In this document: one piece after another, positions 6,128 through 7,109 of the stretch
Numbering within the stretch: position 1 is the stretch's first letter
How the letters are laid out: each line of letters begins with the position of its first letter
Source: Betaproteobacteria bacterium
GTDB lineage: Bacteria > Pseudomonadota > Gammaproteobacteria > Burkholderiales > Burkholderiaceae
Assembly: GCA_015654605.1 (NCBI GenBank)
Contig: JAATGO010000031.1
Coordinates: 1 to 7,109, forward strand
Length of the DNA: 7,109 nucleotides
Reading direction: 5' to 3'
Position numbers and translations under genes: made by a program
The notes under the pieces: model-generated
What the model saw: the letters and a program-made list of their open reading frames with translations, nothing else
What the model was told of the DNA's origin: nothing
Databases searched by the model: none

Positions 6128-7109
6128 ATGAAAATCCATGAGTATCAGGGCAAAGAAATTCTTCGCCAATTTGGTGTGACCGTTCCACGCGGTATTCCTT
6201 GTCTATCAGTGGACGAGGCAGTACAGGCAGCAGAAAAATTAGGCGGTTCGGTTTGGGTTGTCAAAGCGCAAATCCACGCTGGCGGCCGTGGCAAGGGTGG
6301 TGGCGTGAAGGTGGCAAAGTCACTCGAACAGGTCCGAGAATATGCAAGCCAGATTCTGGGCATGCAATTAGTGACACACCAGACAGGTCCTGAGGGACAA
6401 AAAGTACGTCGCTTGCTAATAGAAGAAGGTGCCGATATCAAGAAAGAACTATACGTCAGTATGGTGACCGATCGTGTCAGCCAACGCGTTGTGCTGATGG
6501 CATCAAGCGAAGGCGGCATGGATATTGAAGAAGTCGCAGAGAAACACCCTGAATTGATTTATCAAGTGGCGATTGATCCCAGCACCGGTTTGACGGATGC
6601 CGATGCGGATAGCATTGCCAGCAAAATTGGTGTGCCAGCTGGTTCAATCGCTGATGCGCGCAAACAGCTCCAAGGTCTGTACAAGGCCTATTGGGAAACA
6701 GATGCTTCTCTGGCCGAAATTAACCCATTGATCTTGACTGGCGATGGCAAGGTGATTGCCCTGGATGCTAAGTTTAATTTTGATTCGAACGCCCTGTACC
6801 GTCATCCAGAAATTGTGGCCTATCGTGATTTGGACGAAGAAGACCCAGCCGAAATCGAAGCCTCTAAATTTGATCTGGCCTATATTTCTCTGGATGGCAA
6901 CATCGGATGTCTGGTCAATGGCGCAGGCCTAGCGATGGCAACGATGGATACCATCAAATTGTTCGGCGGTGTGCCAGCTAATTTCCTGGATGTCGGTGGC
7001 GGTGCTACGACAGAAAAAGTGACCGAAGCTTTCAAGATCATGTTGAAAAATCCTGGCCTGAAAGCAATTCTGGTTAATATTTTTGGTGGCATCATGCGTT
7101 GTGACGTTA
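6128..7109 (+). CDS. sucC: Succinate-CoA ligase (ADP/GDP-forming) beta subunit, 3' end outside window
   Basis: SucC pairs with SucD to interconvert succinyl-CoA and succinate with formation of ATP or GTP in the citric acid cycle, in the cytoplasm. The visible 327 codons begin with [12 protein letters not shown], the usual start of the ATP-grasp domain. The nucleotide-binding loop appears as [13 protein letters not shown] (50-62). N199 (in AEINP) and D213 (in ALDAKF) occupy the metal-ligand positions known from E. coli SucC, in the same numbering. The C-terminal ligase domain starts near residue 245 and includes [11 protein letters not shown] and FLDVGGGA. Family members have about 388 residues, so about 60 are cut off by the window edge; sucD is expected next. 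The sequence looks like the betaproteobacterial version. Codon use is richer in G and C than in the siderophore genes, in line with a core chromosomal gene. Confidence 0.98.
   Translation, partial: MKIHEYQGKEILRQFGVTVPRGIPCLSVDEAVQAAEKLGGSVWVVKAQIHAGGRGKGGGVKVAKSLEQVREYASQILGMQLVTHQTGPEGQKVRRLLIEEGADIKKELYVSMVTDRVSQRVVLMASSEGGMDIEEVAEKHPELIYQVAIDPSTGLTDADADSIASKIGVPAGSIADARKQLQGLYKAYWETDASLAEINPLILTGDGKVIALDAKFNFDSNALYRHPEIVAYRDLDEEDPAEIEASKFDLAYISLDGNIGCLVNGAGLAMATMDTIKLFGGVPANFLDVGGGATTEKVTEAFKIMLKNPGLKAILVNIFGGIMRCDV

Noticed and set aside
6145..6519. 124-residue minus-strand frame
   Set aside because: It lies wholly inside sucC, whose + strand translation is clearly the real protein.
1..7109. 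CRISPR array, tRNA, rRNA or insertion sequence
   Set aside because: No regularly spaced repeats, tRNA-like folds, rRNA segments, transposase frames or terminal inverted repeats were seen on either strand.

Overview
The window holds the 3' part of a hydroxamate siderophore gene cluster, followed by a gene-poor stretch of about 620 bases and then the start of the housekeeping gene sucC. All supported genes lie on the + strand. The SucC protein resembles Burkholderiales/betaproteobacterial SucC from memory, so the host is probably a betaproteobacterium. The siderophore genes look more A/T-rich than sucC, which fits an acquired or AT-drifting accessory segment. No species can be named from the sequence alone.

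Layout: (i) 1-966, 3' part of a major facilitator (MFS) transporter, probably the siderophore exporter. (ii) 956-3433, one 825-residue protein that joins an IucB/AlcB-type GNAT acyltransferase to an IucA/IucC (AlcC/DesD-type) NIS synthetase. (iii) 3430-4263, an FhuF-like [2Fe-2S] ferric-siderophore reductase ending in Cys-Cys-x10-Cys-x2-Cys. (iv) 4331-5509, a Rieske non-heme iron oxygenase alpha-subunit-like protein with an unusually long Rieske linker. (v) 5510-6127, no convincing gene, but several small hairpins, a perfect 14-bp palindrome and a possible decayed small ORF. (vi) 6128 to the window end, sucC, cut off by the edge.

The first three genes overlap (11 bp, then 4 bp) and are probably translationally coupled; the Rieske gene follows after 67 bp. 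The order acyltransferase, synthetase, reductase, Rieske protein recalls the Bordetella alcaligin operon (alcB-C-D-E), with two differences: B and C are one polypeptide, and the exporter lies upstream. The fusion itself has a precedent in BibC of the bisucaberin pathway. A plausible pathway is acylation of an N-hydroxy-diamine with succinyl-CoA by the N-terminal domain, ATP-dependent oligomerisation/macrocyclisation by the C-terminal domain, export by the MFS protein, and release of iron from the re-imported complex by the reductase. The role of the Rieske protein is unknown. The amine N-hydroxylase, any diamine decarboxylase, the TonB receptor and a regulator are not in the window; the first genes of the operon presumably lie to the left.
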